Positions 25,675 to 34,945 of a DNA stretch of 64,000 nucleotides are shown here, piece by piece. This DNA is from Rhodobacteraceae bacterium EL53 (lineage in GTDB: Bacteria > Pseudomonadota > Alphaproteobacteria > Rhodobacterales > Rhodobacteraceae). The position numbers and the translations under genes are program-made. The notes under the pieces were generated by a model, which did no database searches, was not told where the DNA came from, and saw only the letters and a list, made by a program, of their open reading frames with translations. Each line of letters begins with the position of its first letter. Position 1 is the stretch's first letter. The stretch lies in NCBI GenBank assembly GCA_900313015.1, contig OMPR01000016.1, positions 1 to 64,000 on the forward strand. Reading direction: 5' to 3'.

Positions 25675-25732
25675 TTCGAACCTACGATCTTCAGTACCAA
25701 AAACTGTTGCCTTACCACTTGGCCACACCCCA
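25658..25732 (-). tRNA. tRNA-Gln (anticodon TTG)
   Basis: Minus strand, 75 bases including an encoded CCA. The acceptor stem TGGGGTG pairs with CACCCCA. The D-arm is GCCAAGTGGTAAGGC, the anticodon loop TTTTGGT has TTG in the middle, and the T-arm is GTAGG-TTCGAAT-CCTAC. The T-stem and acceptor 3' strand are the integration core copied at 14153 and 22561. The anticodon stem ACAGT/ACTGA has an A:A mismatch at its outermost pair (27:43); the rest pairs perfectly. Confidence 0.95.
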
Positions 25733-26048
25733 TCAGTGAAGCGGTGTCTACTTGGAGTGCGGGGGGGGATCAAGGGCTCTTTTTCAAAAAAATCACCCTT
25801 TGAGCCATTTTTTTTCATTTTGCTCTAAAACACTGATTTCGTGTCGTAATGTCCGCTCCCTTGCATGAGTTGGGAGCCATGGGCTTCAGAAGCATAGGCC
25901 GTGGCGTTTCTCGGGGCTAACATCCGGATGCTAATGAGAACTATGGGATTTGTTGCGTGTTCAAAGACTTGCCTGTGCCGTTACGTTCCTGCTGGGCGAT
26001 TGGGTTTCACCCGTTAGGCTGACCTCACCCGAGGGAGGAGAATCGAAC
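25733..26048. other. Intergenic region between tRNA-Gln and dehalogenase
   Basis: No gene is seen in 316 bases. The right part carries the ribosome site GAGGGAGGAG for the next gene; the left part (AT-rich, 25790-25840) should hold the tRNA promoter on the minus strand. Confidence 0.4.
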
Positions 26049-26957
26049 ATGAAGGCATTGAGAACACCACCAGAGCGTTTTGATGAGTTGGTGGATTACC
26101 CATTCGCTCCCAACTATCTGGAAGTCGACGATACCGAAGGCGGTGCGTTGCGGGTCCACTACCTGGACGAAGGACCGCCTGATGCTGCGCCGGTTTTGGT
26201 GATGCATGGAGAGCCGAGCTGGTCCTATCTGTATCGTCATGTGATCCCTCGGTTTACGGCAGCAGGCCATCGGGTGATCGCGCCGGATCTTATTGGATTT
26301 GGCAAATCAGACAAGCCGACCGAGCGTGAAGATTACACCTATGAGCGCCACGTGGCGTGGATGGGGTCGGTATTGCGGCAATTGGATCTGCGCAATATCA
26401 CTTTGGTTTGTCAGGACTGGGGTGGCTTGATCGGGCTGCGGCTTTGGGCTGAGATGCCTGATCGGTTTGCCCGCATTGTGATTGCTAATACGGCCCTTCC
26501 GACCGGAGATCACCCGATGAGCGAAGCTTTTCGCGCTTGGCGGGCCTTTAGTCAGGATGTGCCCGTGTTCCCTGCTGGCAAAATCGTGTACGGCGGCACC
26601 GTCAATAAATTGACCGAAGCAGAGATCGCCGCGTACGACGCACCGTACCCGGATGAGGATTATAAAGCTGGCGCGCGCCAATTTCCCACGCTTGTACCGG
26701 ATACGCCGGATGCGCCATCGACAACTGAAAACCGGGCGGCTTGGGAGGTTCTGAAAACCTTGGATACACCAGTCCTGACTGTATTTGGCGCCGAAGATAA
26801 GGTAATGGCGGGGGTCGAGAAAGTTTTCCAAAAACTGTGCCCGGGTGCCGCAGGGCAGGCACACGTCGTTTTGCCTAATGCCGGACATTTCTTGCAAGAG
26901 GATGTTGGTGATGCACTGGCGGATCGAACAAATGCGTTCATCGCAGCCACGTCGTAA
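26049..26957 (+). CDS. Haloalkane dehalogenase (alpha/beta hydrolase)
   Basis: A 302-residue alpha/beta hydrolase that hydrolyses haloalkanes to alcohol and halide. The residues of the subfamily I enzymes are present: the oxyanion motif HGEPSWSYLYR (53-63), nucleophile Asp123 followed by halide-binding Trp124 (CQDWGG), acid Asp250 (GAED) and base His280 (NAGHFLQED). Cytoplasmic. GAGGGAGGAG precedes the ATG at 26049; an upstream open frame to 25950 is ignored. It begins 316 bases right of tRNA-Gln, just outside the element array, and appears to be a single-gene unit. Some homologues act on other esters or epoxides, so the substrate is not certain. Confidence 0.85.
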   Translation: MKALRTPPERFDELVDYPFAPNYLEVDDTEGGALRVHYLDEGPPDAAPVLVMHGEPSWSYLYRHVIPRFTAAGHRVIAPDLIGFGKSDKPTEREDYTYERHVAWMGSVLRQLDLRNITLVCQDWGGLIGLRLWAEMPDRFARIVIANTALPTGDHPMSEAFRAWRAFSQDVPVFPAGKIVYGGTVNKLTEAEIAAYDAPYPDEDYKAGARQFPTLVPDTPDAPSTTENRAAWEVLKTLDTPVLTVFGAEDKVMAGVEKVFQKLCPGAAGQAHVVLPNAGHFLQEDVGDALADRTNAFIAATS

Positions 26958-26984
26958 TTGTGCAGTGGTCAGAGCTGACGGGGC

Positions 26985-27506
26985 TTAGTCCCGCAGCTCT
27001 TTTGGGGCGACCCCCCAGAGGTCAGTTTTCGGTGCCCACCCTCGGTAGCCGCCAGCGGAAATCCGGCACCAATCCTGAACGCAGCTGCCCAGACGCGCGA
27101 CGACACCCAATTCAAAGTGCGCGGAAATCGTGGATTGCGGATCAGCACTAGAATAGATGGGCATCATGTCTTTTTCGACCAGGACAGTGCGCACGCCAGA
27201 CAACAGAGCATAATGCACCCAGCCGCCAGCGCCGTCGCGATCCTGAACCTTGCGCCAATGGCCGTGTTCAGCCGTGACCTGAAGCGGCATATCGCGGCGC
27301 TTGAAAACCCAATCGATCCGATGGGTCAGCGATGGCCCTCGGCGCACGTTGCCTTCGGTCGCTTTCATCGAAACATAACGGGGCAGGGGGAGGTTCGTAA
27401 CTGGCCCCCGTTCGTCTTCGGCCAAAGCTGGGGTGGAAAAGGATGTGGCTACAAAAGCCGCTATTGCGACCAATCGCTGGCCGTTTACCAAAATGGAATA
27501 CGTCAC
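26985..27506 (-). CDS. Exported SH3-like domain protein
   Basis: About 173 residues with an N-terminal signal peptide (LVAIAAFVATSFSTPALA-ED). Two bacterial SH3-like (SH3b) units follow: one starts at YVSMKATEGNVRRGPS and includes WRKVQDRDGAGGWVHY, the other is later (ISAHFELGVVARLGSC...GWAPKTDLWGV). Such domains usually bind peptidoglycan or stabilise envelope proteins. Two Cys in the second unit may form a disulphide. The GTG at 27506 gives a good signal peptide. An ATG at 27593 would add 29 basic residues before it and is less likely. It is divergent from the dehydrogenase gene at 27646. Confidence 0.75.
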   Translation of the reverse strand: MTYSILVNGQRLVAIAAFVATSFSTPALAEDERGPVTNLPLPRYVSMKATEGNVRRGPSLTHRIDWVFKRRDMPLQVTAEHGHWRKVQDRDGAGGWVHYALLSGVRTVLVEKDMMPIYSSADPQSTISAHFELGVVARLGSCVQDWCRISAGGYRGWAPKTDLWGVAPKELRD

Positions 27507-27645
27507 TGCCTGCCCGCCTGAATGCCTGCGTGTAAGGTTCTTGAAAAAGGCTGCTAAATTTGCGCGAGGGGTTCTTGTGCCCGGCCTGTTCATGGGTCAC
27601 GATGACACGACGCGCACCAAATTGCAAAGCAGTGGGAGGCCTCAA

Positions 27646-28632
27646 GTGCCAAGAGAACGTCTGAGTGTTGTTGTTACGCGACGGTTGCCAGAAGCGGTCG
27701 AAACCCGGTTAAGCGAACTGTTTGATGTCACACTGCGCGATGATGACACGCCGATGTCGCGCAGTGAGTTGGTTGAAGCGCTGCAAACCGCTGATGTGTT
27801 GGTGCCAACCGTGACGGATGAGATTGACGCGCGCGTGCTGGGGCAGGCCGGACCGCAATTGCGGCTGATCGCAAGTTATGGTGCGGGGGTTGATCACATC
27901 GATGTGCAAACCGCCCGCCAACGTGGGGTCCTTGTATCAAACACGCCCGGTGTGTTGACCGACGATACCGCTGATATGGCTATGGGGCTGATTTTGGCCG
28001 TTACCCGCCGTATTCCCGAAGGTTTGGCGCTTATGCAAAAGGGCGAGTGGGAAGGCTGGGCTCCAACCGCGCTGTTGGGCGGCCGTGTGAGCGGGCGTCG
28101 GCTTGGTATTCTGGGCATGGGGCGTATTGGGCAGGCCGTTGCCCGCCGTGCTGCGGCTTTTGGGATGCAAATTCATTATCACAATCGCAAACGCCTGCGC
28201 CCCGAGGTGGAGCGGGATTTAGAGGCAACGTATTGGGAAAGCCTCGACCAGATGGTGGCGCGAATGGATGTGGTGTCCATCAATTGCCCCTCTACACCAA
28301 GCACATTTCATCTGATGAATGCGCGGCGGCTTAAGCTGATGAAACCCTCAGCGGTGATTGTGAACACCTCGCGCGGTGAAGTGATTGATGAAAACGCGCT
28401 GACTCGTATGATCCGTGCCGGTGATATCGCGGGGGCGGGTCTGGATGTATACGAGCATGGCACGCAGGTGAACCCGCGCTTGCGTGAGCTGCCAAACGTT
28501 GTGTTGTTGCCGCACATGGGGTCGGCGACGCTTGAAGGCCGGATTGAGATGGGCGAAAAAGTCATCATTAACATCAAGACCTACGAAGATGGACACAGGC
28601 CACCGGATCAGGTCGTACCAGCGATGCTGTGA
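27646..28632 (+). CDS. D-isomer 2-hydroxyacid dehydrogenase (glyoxylate/hydroxypyruvate reductase type)
   Basis: A 328-residue NAD(P)-dependent D-2-hydroxyacid dehydrogenase, cytoplasmic. Visible are the substrate-loop region ASYGAGVDHID, the dinucleotide fold GILGMGRIGQAVARRAAAFG, the catalytic Arg block VNTSRGEVID, the Glu region GAGLDVYE and the His in LLPHMGSAT. Closest in feel to glyoxylate reductase GyaR. The frame is open much further upstream, but the GTG at 27646 has GGGAGG 8 bases before it and starts the conserved VTRRLP segment. A strong terminator follows the stop. Confidence 0.88.
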   Translation: MPRERLSVVVTRRLPEAVETRLSELFDVTLRDDDTPMSRSELVEALQTADVLVPTVTDEIDARVLGQAGPQLRLIASYGAGVDHIDVQTARQRGVLVSNTPGVLTDDTADMAMGLILAVTRRIPEGLALMQKGEWEGWAPTALLGGRVSGRRLGILGMGRIGQAVARRAAAFGMQIHYHNRKRLRPEVERDLEATYWESLDQMVARMDVVSINCPSTPSTFHLMNARRLKLMKPSAVIVNTSRGEVIDENALTRMIRAGDIAGAGLDVYEHGTQVNPRLRELPNVVLLPHMGSATLEGRIEMGEKVIINIKTYEDGHRPPDQVVPAML

Positions 28633-28656
28633 CCTAAACGACTAGAGATTATTGAG

Positions 28657-28682
28657 CGGGGACAGGGAACTGTCCCCGTTTT
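28657..28682 (+). terminator. Rho-independent terminator
   Basis: A perfect 9-bp stem (CGGGGACAG / CTGTCCCCG) with loop GGAA is followed by TTTT. It ends the 2-hydroxyacid dehydrogenase transcript. Confidence 0.85.
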
Positions 28683-28829
28683 CCGTATAGCAAGGGCACT
28701 GGTTGCAATCCTTATCTCGGAAAGAGTTGCAGAGCGGACGAATCCAACTACGATCAGTAGGTATTCGGGATAGGAGCCGCAGTGCTGATCCTGCGCAGTA
28801 CCCCAAACATATTTCAGGAGAGCGATAAC

Positions 28830-30623
28830 ATGAAACGCATTTGGCAGTTCGGGATTTTGGCCTCAGCTTTTGTGGTGGGCGCACCCTTGGTGGCGCAACA
28901 AACTGCCGACAGTGTCGCCCCTGAATCCGCGACCGAGGGCTCTGTTCAGGCTGTGTCATCCGTGATTGCAGATGCCTATGCTGCGCGCGAGGCGGGGCAA
29001 CCGGTGGTGTCTGATAACTGGATGATTGCGGCTGCGAATCCACTGGCAGCTCAGGCCGGAGCGGATGTTTTGCGGGTGGGCGGCAGCGCGGCCGATGCGA
29101 TGGTGGCGGTGCAGGTTGTGTTGGGTCTGGTCGAACCGCAATCTTCGGGTTTAGGTGGGGGCGCATTCCTGGTTTGGTATGATGCAGCGTCGAAAAAACT
29201 GACCACGCTGGATGGTCGGGAAACAGCACCCTTGGACGCAACTCCGACTCTGTTTCAGGATGCAGAGGGTCAGCCGCTTAAGTTTTTTGATGCGGTGGTC
29301 GGCGGGCGGTCTGTGGGTACACCGGGCACCCCGGCTTTGCTGGCCCAAGCACATCGCCGCTGGGGACGTGCGCCGTGGCCTTCGTTGTTTACGGCCGGGA
29401 TGCAACTTGCCGAAGAGGGGTTCACAGTATCGCCGCGGTTGGCGGGATTGGTTGAACGGGATACAGACCGCCTGAACCGGTTCCCGGCCACGGCAGAGTA
29501 TTTCTTGCCAAACGGGCAGGGAGTCCAAGCCGGTGATACACTGAAGAACCCTGCCTATGGTCAAACGCTGCGCGCCTTGGCCGAGCAGGGGGCAGATGGG
29601 TTTTATGCTGGCCCCATTGCCGTTGATATCGTGCGAACGGTTCAATCCGCGCCCGGTAATCCGGGAGTGTTGTCAGCCGTTGATATGTCGCTGTATCAGG
29701 TCAAAGAACGGGATGCTGTCTGTGTTAAATACCGGGCGCATGATGTGTGTGGCATGGGCCCACCATCATCTGGTGCCCTGACCGTTGGGCAGATCCTCGG
29801 CTTGCTGGAACCTTATGACCTTGCCGCGCTGGGTGCAGAAAACCCGGAAAGCTGGCGCCTGATAGGGGATGCTTCGCGGCTGGCTTTCGCTGACCGGGGG
29901 CGGTTCATAGCCGATAGTGACTATGTGCCAATGCCCACCAAAGGGTTGGTTGATCCCGCATATCTGACAACGCGTTCCAAATTGTTGGCGGGTGATGATG
30001 CATTGCCCGAAGTCGCACCGGGCAACCCAACCTTTGATCATGCCTCCAACTGGGCCGATGATGAAGCGATCGAGCTGCCGTCGACCTCCCACATTTCGAT
30101 TGTCGATGCTTATGGCAACGTTTTGTCGATGACGACGACCATCGAAAATGCCTTTGGTTCCCGGTTGATGACCAATGGGTTCTTGCTCAACAATGAGCTG
30201 ACGGATTTCTCGTTCCGCAGTCACAGGGACGGCGTACCAATTGCCAACCGGCTTGAACCGGGTAAACGCCCGCGCTCGTCCATGGCGCCCACTATTGTGA
30301 TGCAAGACGGCGCGCCTGTTCTTGCGATTGGGTCCCCCGGAGGTAGTCGTATCATTGGGTATGTCGCCACCGCCATTATCGGCTGGGCCGATTGGGGGCT
30401 GAATGTGCAAGAGGCGCTGTCGATGCCGCATCTGGTGAACCGCTTTGGGACCTATGATCTAGAGGACGGCACCACAGCCACCGCACAGGCCGATGCACTC
30501 AGAGCCATGGGGTTCGAGGTCAAGATTCGCGGCCTGAATTCCGGCCTGCACGCGATTGAGATCGGAGAGACCCTCAAAGGTGGAGCAGATCCGCGTCGCG
30601 AAGGAATCGCGCTGGGCGAGTGA
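28830..30623 (+). CDS. ggt: Gamma-glutamyltransferase
   Basis: A 597-residue Ntn hydrolase that cleaves or transfers gamma-glutamyl groups from glutathione and related peptides in the periplasm. It has a signal peptide (MKRIWQFGILASAFVVGAPLVA). The large-chain motif is QSSGLGGGAFLVWYD, and the self-cleavage/nucleophile Thr is about residue 419 in STSHISIVD, followed by GNVLSMTTTIENAFGS. GSPGGSRIIGY near the C-terminus shapes the oxyanion hole. The start is the ATG after GGAGAGCGATAAC; an earlier in-frame start at 28782 would spoil the signal peptide. Likely role: glutathione nitrogen and sulfur salvage. Confidence 0.95.
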   Translation: MKRIWQFGILASAFVVGAPLVAQQTADSVAPESATEGSVQAVSSVIADAYAAREAGQPVVSDNWMIAAANPLAAQAGADVLRVGGSAADAMVAVQVVLGLVEPQSSGLGGGAFLVWYDAASKKLTTLDGRETAPLDATPTLFQDAEGQPLKFFDAVVGGRSVGTPGTPALLAQAHRRWGRAPWPSLFTAGMQLAEEGFTVSPRLAGLVERDTDRLNRFPATAEYFLPNGQGVQAGDTLKNPAYGQTLRALAEQGADGFYAGPIAVDIVRTVQSAPGNPGVLSAVDMSLYQVKERDAVCVKYRAHDVCGMGPPSSGALTVGQILGLLEPYDLAALGAENPESWRLIGDASRLAFADRGRFIADSDYVPMPTKGLVDPAYLTTRSKLLAGDDALPEVAPGNPTFDHASNWADDEAIELPSTSHISIVDAYGNVLSMTTTIENAFGSRLMTNGFLLNNELTDFSFRSHRDGVPIANRLEPGKRPRSSMAPTIVMQDGAPVLAIGSPGGSRIIGYVATAIIGWADWGLNVQEALSMPHLVNRFGTYDLEDGTTATAQADALRAMGFEVKIRGLNSGLHAIEIGETLKGGADPRREGIALGE

Positions 30624-30723
30624 TGGAACTACGGGGTTGTGGGTATTGATTGCCCACAATCGAACCCGCTAAGTTAACATGACAATCAAAGTGCTCCGGC
30701 ACTACGGTCTCAGGAGACATCTT

Positions 30724-32121
30724 ATGGTTCAAGCCACCGCATTGCCGCGCAACGAGGTCGGTATCGAAACAGTCCTCGGAATCCTCAAACAACGTTTTGG
30801 GGACCGGTTGCAAACCGGGCAGTCAATCCGCGAACAACATGGGCATACGACCACCTGGATCGTGAACCAATCCCCGGATGCGGTGGTGTTTCCGGAATCC
30901 ACCGCTGAGGTGTCTGAAATCGTTAAAGCCTGCGCCGCGCATAAGGTCCCCGTTATCCCCTTTGGCACCGGCACCTCGCTTGAGGGGCATGTGAACGCAC
31001 CAGCAGGTGGGATATCTGTCGATCTCTCGCAGATGAACCAGATTTTGACCGTCAATTCCGAGGACCTGGATTGTGTAATCCAACCGGGGGTGACGCGCGA
31101 ACAGCTGAACACGCACTTGCGCGATCAGGGGCTGTTTTTTCCCATAGACCCGGGGGCCAATGCCTCGCTTGGGGGGATGGCGTCGACCCGTGCGTCGGGC
31201 ACCAATGCAGTCCGGTATGGCACGATGAAAGACAATGTTCTGGCGCTTGAGGTGGTGATGCCTGATGGCGAAGTGATCCGCACAGCCCAACGTGCCAAAA
31301 AGTCGTCGGCCGGGTATGACTTGACCCGTCTAATGATCGGATCCGAGGGCACACTGGGCCTGATTACCGAAGTTACCTTGAAATTACAGGGCATCCCTGA
31401 AGCGATTAGCTCAGCGCGCTGTTCCTTCCCGACGGTTGATGCGGCGTGCCGTGCGGTGATGATGACGATCCAATTTGGCATTCCCGTTGCCCGGATTGAA
31501 ATGCTGGATGTGCAATCGGTTCAGGCCGCGAACGCCTATTCCAAACTGTCGTTGCCAGAGACGCCGCTGTTGTTGTTGGAGTTTCATGGCTCAGAGGCAG
31601 GCGTCGTGGAGCAGGCCGAAACCTTTGGTTCCATCGCCGAAGACTTTGGCGGTGTTGATTTTGAGGCCACGACCTCGACGGAGGAACGCAACAAGCTTTG
31701 GCAGGCGCGCCACGATATGTACTGGGCCTCGCTGCAATTGCGCCCCGGTGCCAGCGGTATTTCCACGGATGTTTGCGTGCCCATTTCCCGCTTGGCGGAG
31801 TGTGTGACGGCTGCCCAAGACAAGGTTGCCGAATTGGGCCTGATGGGGCCAACTGTAGGGCACGTGGGGGATGGTAATTTCCACACTTTGTTGCTGATCG
31901 ATATGGAAAACCAAGACGAAAAGGCCAAGGCGGATGAATTCGTCGGCTGGCTGAACGATATGGCGATTTCGATGGACGGCACGTGCACCGGGGAACACGG
32001 CATCGGGCAAGGGAAACGCCCCTATCTGATCAAAGAACTTGGGGCGGCAACCACCTATATGAAGGCGATCAAAGCGGCTCTGGATCCCGACAATATCATG
32101 AACCCGGGTAAGATCCTGTAA
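30724..32121 (+). CDS. FAD-linked oxidase, D-lactate dehydrogenase (cytochrome) type
   Basis: A 465-residue flavoprotein of the GlcD/Dld family. The N-terminal FAD-binding half has PVIPFGTGTSLEGHVNAP and DPGANASLGGMASTRASGTNAVRYG cut into the usual order. The C-terminal half has the metal/His motifs GHVGDGNFH and CTGEHGIG. These enzymes oxidise D-lactate, glycolate or D-2-hydroxyglutarate and pass electrons to cytochrome c or quinone. The start at 30724 follows GGAGACATCTT; an open extension to 30679 is ignored. It is the second gene after ggt, 100 bases on, and is followed by a terminator. Confidence 0.88.
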   Translation: MVQATALPRNEVGIETVLGILKQRFGDRLQTGQSIREQHGHTTTWIVNQSPDAVVFPESTAEVSEIVKACAAHKVPVIPFGTGTSLEGHVNAPAGGISVDLSQMNQILTVNSEDLDCVIQPGVTREQLNTHLRDQGLFFPIDPGANASLGGMASTRASGTNAVRYGTMKDNVLALEVVMPDGEVIRTAQRAKKSSAGYDLTRLMIGSEGTLGLITEVTLKLQGIPEAISSARCSFPTVDAACRAVMMTIQFGIPVARIEMLDVQSVQAANAYSKLSLPETPLLLLEFHGSEAGVVEQAETFGSIAEDFGGVDFEATTSTEERNKLWQARHDMYWASLQLRPGASGISTDVCVPISRLAECVTAAQDKVAELGLMGPTVGHVGDGNFHTLLLIDMENQDEKAKADEFVGWLNDMAISMDGTCTGEHGIGQGKRPYLIKELGAATTYMKAIKAALDPDNIMNPGKIL

Positions 32122-32173
32122 CGGGGATGCGGGTTGGGCGCAGAAGGCCCGTAACGATGAGGTGCAAAGGGGA

Positions 32174-32206
32174 AAGGTGAAGGTGCAAATCAGCTTCACC
32201 TTTTTC
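32174..32206 (+). terminator. Rho-independent terminator
   Basis: AAGGTGAAG and CTTCACCTT pair over 9 bp with an 11-base loop, and TTTT follows. It lies 53 bases after the FAD-oxidase stop. Confidence 0.75.
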
Positions 32207-32348
32207 AACGTGAAATAATCCGACCCCAGTCCGCTTTAGAAGCACGGGTAGGTCGGTTTTGCCCCTTTTTGCGTCGGCTGGACTTGGCCCGGGCGTGCCG
32301 GGTTGGGCATAAACCCGTGTAAATAGACTCAATCCGGAGAGCGGGCAC

Positions 32349-34856
32349 ATGAAAACCCAAGTCAAAGCACTGGTTGTCGGCGGTGGCGCCGTTGGAACCT
32401 CGATTGCCTACCATCTGGCCAAAGCAGGCTGGGATGACGTTATGCTGCTCGAACGTGACGAGCTGACATCGGGCTCCACATGGCACGCGGCTGGCTTGCT
32501 GCCATTGTTCAACATGTCCTATGCGACAACCCACATCCACAAATACTCGGTCGATTTCTACAAGCAATTGGAAGAAGAAACTGGTTTGAACGCGGGTTTT
32601 GCCGTCGTAGGCAACCTGCGTATGGCACAAACCCAAGAGCGTATGGATGAATATATGCTCTATTCTTCGATCGCAGAAACCTGCGATGTGCCTTACGAAT
32701 GGCTGACTCCTGACCAGATCAAAGAGCGCTGGCCGTTGATCCGCACCGATGACCTGAAAGGTGCGATCTATCACACCGAGGACGGCTATATTAACCCGGC
32801 CGACGTCACCATGGCGATGGCCAAAGGTGCCCGTCAGCGTGGTGTCGACATCGTGCGCAAGATGCAGGCAGATGCTTTCCACTGGACCGGTACCCATTGG
32901 GAAGTCACTTGCACCAAAATGGTGGAAAAGGGCGGTAACCTTGTTCCGTCCGACGAACAGGTTGTGATCACCGCCGAGCATGTTGTGACCGCATCGGGCA
33001 ATCACGCACAGCGCACTGCCAAGATGTTGGGCATCAAAATGCCTGCGATTCCGGTGGAACATACCTTCATCGTCATGGATCAAGATCCCGAGCTGGTCAA
33101 ATGGCGCGAGGCAGGTAACCCTGAGCACCCCGTTGTGCGTGACGCCGACAATGAATCCTATGCCCGCGAAGAAAGGGGGGGGTGGATTCTTGGTATCTAT
33201 GAAAAAGATGCGCCTGCGCGGTTTGAACATGGTGTGCCAGACAGCTTCCGCGCTGATCTGTTCCCGCTGGATCTGGACCGGATCGCTGATCAGTACATGG
33301 CGATGACCGAACGTGTGCCCTCCTGCGCCGAGTCTGGCCTCAAGGACGATTTCAACGGCCCGATCTGTTACACACCGGATGGCAACCCACTGGTTGGCCC
33401 CGCACCGGGTTTGCGCAACATGTGGCTTGCGGAAGGGTTCTCGTTCGGGATCACCGCGGCAGGTGGTACAGGCTATTACCTCGCTCAGATGATGGTCGAT
33501 GGTGAAGCTGAGATCGACATGGCTTCCCTTGACCCCAAGCGGTACAGTTCCAACTGGATGACCACCGAGTTTGCGGCGCGCAAGAACGAAGAGTGCTATG
33601 AGCACGTCTATATCTTGCACCACCCAGACGAAGAACGTCCCGCAGCACGCCCCTTGCGGACTGCACCTGCATTCGACCGTCAGAAAGCCCGTGGCGCACA
33701 GTTTGGCTGGGTCAACGGTTGGGAACGCCCCAACTATTATGGCCCACTGGATGCACCAGAAAACTTCGACCATGATGCACGCTCGTTTCGTCGTGGCGGC
33801 TGGTGGCAGCACGCAGTGGACGAAGCTAAAGCGATCCGCGAAGGTGTGGGCCTGATCGATGCAACCGCGTTCACCAAGCATGTGGTCAAAGGCCCCGGTG
33901 CCACGCAGTTCCTCGACTGGTTCACCTGTAACAAATTGCCCAAGGTTGGCCGGATCAACCTTACTTACGCTCTGACCTCGGCAGGCACCACACGCACCGA
34001 ATACACCATCGTGCGCAACGGCGAAAACAACTACTACCTCGTCTCTGCTGGTGCCTGGACCGAATATGACGCCGACTTCCTGCGCAAAGCCGCCGAAGAT
34101 AGAATGGAAGAATTCGGTTACATTGAGATTCAGGATGTCACCACGCAGTGGGGCGTGTTCGCCATCGCAGGCCCCAAAGCCCGCGATGTGTTGAAAGAGG
34201 TAATTGTTGATGCAGACCCGGAAACTGCGCTGACCAACAAGAACTTCCCATGGCTTTCAGCCAAGCAGATCGAGCTGGGCATGTGCCCTGTGAATGCGAT
34301 CCGTGTGGCATATACCGGAGAATTGGGCTGGGAATTGCACCACCCGATGGAAATGCAGAATTACCTTTTCGATCTGCTCGAAAAAGCGGGTGAAAAGCAC
34401 GGTATGAAACTGGTGGGTGCACGGGCGCAGAACTGGCTCCGTCAGGAGAAATCCTATCGCGCCTTTGGTAACGAACTGGGGCGCGACGCGACCCCGGCCG
34501 AAGCCGATTTGCCGCGCTTTATTGACCTCAGCAAAGAGTTCAACGGCAAGGATGCCATGGTTGAAACCGGTGTGCGGTTCAAATGCGTCACCTTGCTGAT
34601 CGACGGGCCCGCAGACGCCGACCCATGGGGCCGCGAGGCGCTTTATGCCGAGGACGGCACCCGCGTGGGTCGTCTGACGTCGGGCGGCTATTCGGTTGCG
34701 TTCGAAAAGAGCATCGGCATGGGCTACGTTCCGCCCGCGCTGGCGGTTCCCGGCACCAAACTCAAGGTGCGGATGCAGGATGAGTTGTGGGATGCGGAAA
34801 TCACCGTCGACAGCCCCTACGATCCTAAGAACGAAACCATCCGTATGAACGGGTAA
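32349..34856 (+). CDS. FAD-dependent dimethylglycine/sarcosine-type dehydrogenase fused to GcvT
   Basis: An 835-residue two-domain enzyme. Residues 1-400 are a DAO-type FAD domain (VVGGGAVGTSIAYHLAKAG; TSGSTWHAAGLLP, where the His can hold covalent FAD). Residues from about 430 on are a GcvT-like folate-binding domain (GVGLIDATAFTKHVVKGPGA, TGELGWELHHP, GYSVAFEKSIGMGYV). Such enzymes demethylate dimethylglycine or sarcosine and pass the C1 unit to tetrahydrofolate. The substrate cannot be fixed from sequence. It stands alone between two terminators. In marine roseobacters it would serve in glycine betaine breakdown. Confidence 0.88.
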   Translation: MKTQVKALVVGGGAVGTSIAYHLAKAGWDDVMLLERDELTSGSTWHAAGLLPLFNMSYATTHIHKYSVDFYKQLEEETGLNAGFAVVGNLRMAQTQERMDEYMLYSSIAETCDVPYEWLTPDQIKERWPLIRTDDLKGAIYHTEDGYINPADVTMAMAKGARQRGVDIVRKMQADAFHWTGTHWEVTCTKMVEKGGNLVPSDEQVVITAEHVVTASGNHAQRTAKMLGIKMPAIPVEHTFIVMDQDPELVKWREAGNPEHPVVRDADNESYAREERGGWILGIYEKDAPARFEHGVPDSFRADLFPLDLDRIADQYMAMTERVPSCAESGLKDDFNGPICYTPDGNPLVGPAPGLRNMWLAEGFSFGITAAGGTGYYLAQMMVDGEAEIDMASLDPKRYSSNWMTTEFAARKNEECYEHVYILHHPDEERPAARPLRTAPAFDRQKARGAQFGWVNGWERPNYYGPLDAPENFDHDARSFRRGGWWQHAVDEAKAIREGVGLIDATAFTKHVVKGPGATQFLDWFTCNKLPKVGRINLTYALTSAGTTRTEYTIVRNGENNYYLVSAGAWTEYDADFLRKAAEDRMEEFGYIEIQDVTTQWGVFAIAGPKARDVLKEVIVDADPETALTNKNFPWLSAKQIELGMCPVNAIRVAYTGELGWELHHPMEMQNYLFDLLEKAGEKHGMKLVGARAQNWLRQEKSYRAFGNELGRDATPAEADLPRFIDLSKEFNGKDAMVETGVRFKCVTLLIDGPADADPWGREALYAEDGTRVGRLTSGGYSVAFEKSIGMGYVPPALAVPGTKLKVRMQDELWDAEITVDSPYDPKNETIRMNG

Positions 34857-34881
34857 CTTTCATATTCGCGAAACAAATAAC

Positions 34882-34910
34882 GGCGGCCCACTGGGTCGCC
34901 TTTATTATTT
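34882..34910 (+). terminator. Rho-independent terminator
   Basis: GGCGGCCCA and TGGGTCGCC form a stem with one mismatch and a tiny loop, followed by TTTATTATTT, 26 bases after the dehydrogenase stop. It may also serve the convergent gene. Confidence 0.7.
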
Positions 34911-34945
34911 GAGCATGGTAGCCGGGCCAGATCAGCGCACGGGTT

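Noticed and set aside
32205-33881. Long 558-codon minus-strand frame opposite the DMGDH/GcvT gene
   Set aside because: It lies entirely antisense to a clearly conserved gene; its Cys/His-rich composition is typical of a shadow frame.
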